From NCBI GenBank assembly GCA_015258095.1, contig JABZIV010000062.1, forward strand, positions 1-5,403: DNA of 5,403 bases, read 5' to 3'. Each line of letters starts with the position of its first letter. Position 1 is the stretch's first letter. The translations under genes and the position numbers were made by a program. Source of the stretch: Lachnospiraceae bacterium (GTDB lineage: Bacteria; Bacillota; Clostridia; Lachnospirales; Lachnospiraceae). Positions 5,191 through 5,403 of the stretch are shown here, in pieces. Under the pieces are notes generated by a model. The model was given only the letters and a program-made list of their open reading frames with translations. It made no database searches and was not told the DNA's origin.

Positions 5191-5403
5191 CTACTTTTTA
5201 AAGATGAGACAGGCATTATGCCCGCCAAATCCCAGAGAATTCGAAAGCGCATATTCCATCTCCGCTTCTCTTCCCTTGTTCGGTACATAATCCAAGTCCA
5301 GTTCCTCATCTTTTACCTGATAATTCATGGTGCCCGGAATAAAACCTTCCCGGAGACTCAATACGGAAAAGATGGCTTCCACTGCCCCTGCTGCACCGAG
5401 AAG
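5191..5403 (-). CDS. fabF: Beta-ketoacyl-ACP synthase II FabF, C-terminal part (partial)
   Basis: The last 70 residues of a condensing enzyme that elongates acyl-ACP with malonyl-ACP. The window opens at LLGAAGAVEAIFSVLSL, directly after the position of the second catalytic His in the family motif TGHLLGAAG, and continues through PGTMNYQ, LDLDYVPNKGRE and SNSLGFGGHNACLIFKK to a TAG stop. The GFGGHN loop, which holds the Phe that gates the acyl pocket in FabF, is intact and typical of Firmicutes FabF. The catalytic Cys and both His lie upstream of the window. Within the 70-nt gap to fabZ, CGGATAA occurs twice on the plus strand (5163-5169 and 5178-5183 with one base more), without obvious meaning. 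FabF is preferred over FabB or FabH because of the VPN-GREAEMEY-SNSLGFGG ending. Confidence 0.95.
   Translation of the reverse strand, partial: LLGAAGAVEAIFSVLSLREGFIPGTMNYQVKDEELDLDYVPNKGREAEMEYALSNSLGFGGHNACLIFKK

Noticed and set aside
5191..5403. Loss of a catalytic histidine in FabF (VPN where E. coli has VPH)
   Set aside because: The catalytic histidines are in the NAHGTST and TGHLLGAAG motifs, both upstream of this segment; Asn or Asp at this place is normal in Firmicutes FabF.

Overview
The window reads as a housekeeping stretch of a Gram-positive Clostridia chromosome, most likely Lachnospiraceae. The main evidence is the wording of the Tgt protein and the single-chain SecDF. A fab-linked MarR regulator, AAGGAG-type ribosome binding sites and moderate GC content fit this. 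The family assignment is from memory of homologues, not from a search. All supported genes lie on the minus strand, so transcription runs from high to low coordinates.

Layout in the direction of transcription: (1) the 3' end of fabF (5403-5191, running off the right edge) and fabZ (5120-4689), the tail of a type II fatty-acid synthesis operon. (2) A 188-nt AT-rich gap with a perfect 13+1+13 palindrome followed by a T6 run. This is the probable fab terminator and possibly also an operator. The marR promoter follows, with a second dyad inside its spacer. (3) A MarR-family regulator (4500-4000), a plausible FabT-type controller of the fab genes. (4) A 295-nt gap (3999-3705) holding a purine-rich degenerate tandem repeat, a strong intrinsic terminator for marR, and a probable secDF promoter. 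(5) secDF (3704-1578), overlapping tgt (1581-409) by 4 nt, then a 123-nt repeat-containing spacer and yajC (285-7). These three look like one secDF-tgt-yajC transcription unit.

The genes fall into two functional blocks. FabF and FabZ carry out condensation and dehydration in the fatty-acid elongation cycle, with the MarR protein as likely regulator. SecDF and YajC are accessory membrane parts of the Sec translocon. Tgt, which inserts preQ1 into tRNA, is a well-known neighbour of yajC and secD in bacteria.

I saw no mobile element, CRISPR array, RNA gene or defence system, and no strong case for a previously undescribed system. The points most worth checking are: an alanine (SecDF residue 611) where SecF normally carries an aspartate linked to proton coupling; an insertion of about 11 residues in the zinc loop of Tgt; the two dyads around the marR promoter; and the GA-rich repeat in the marR 3' UTR.
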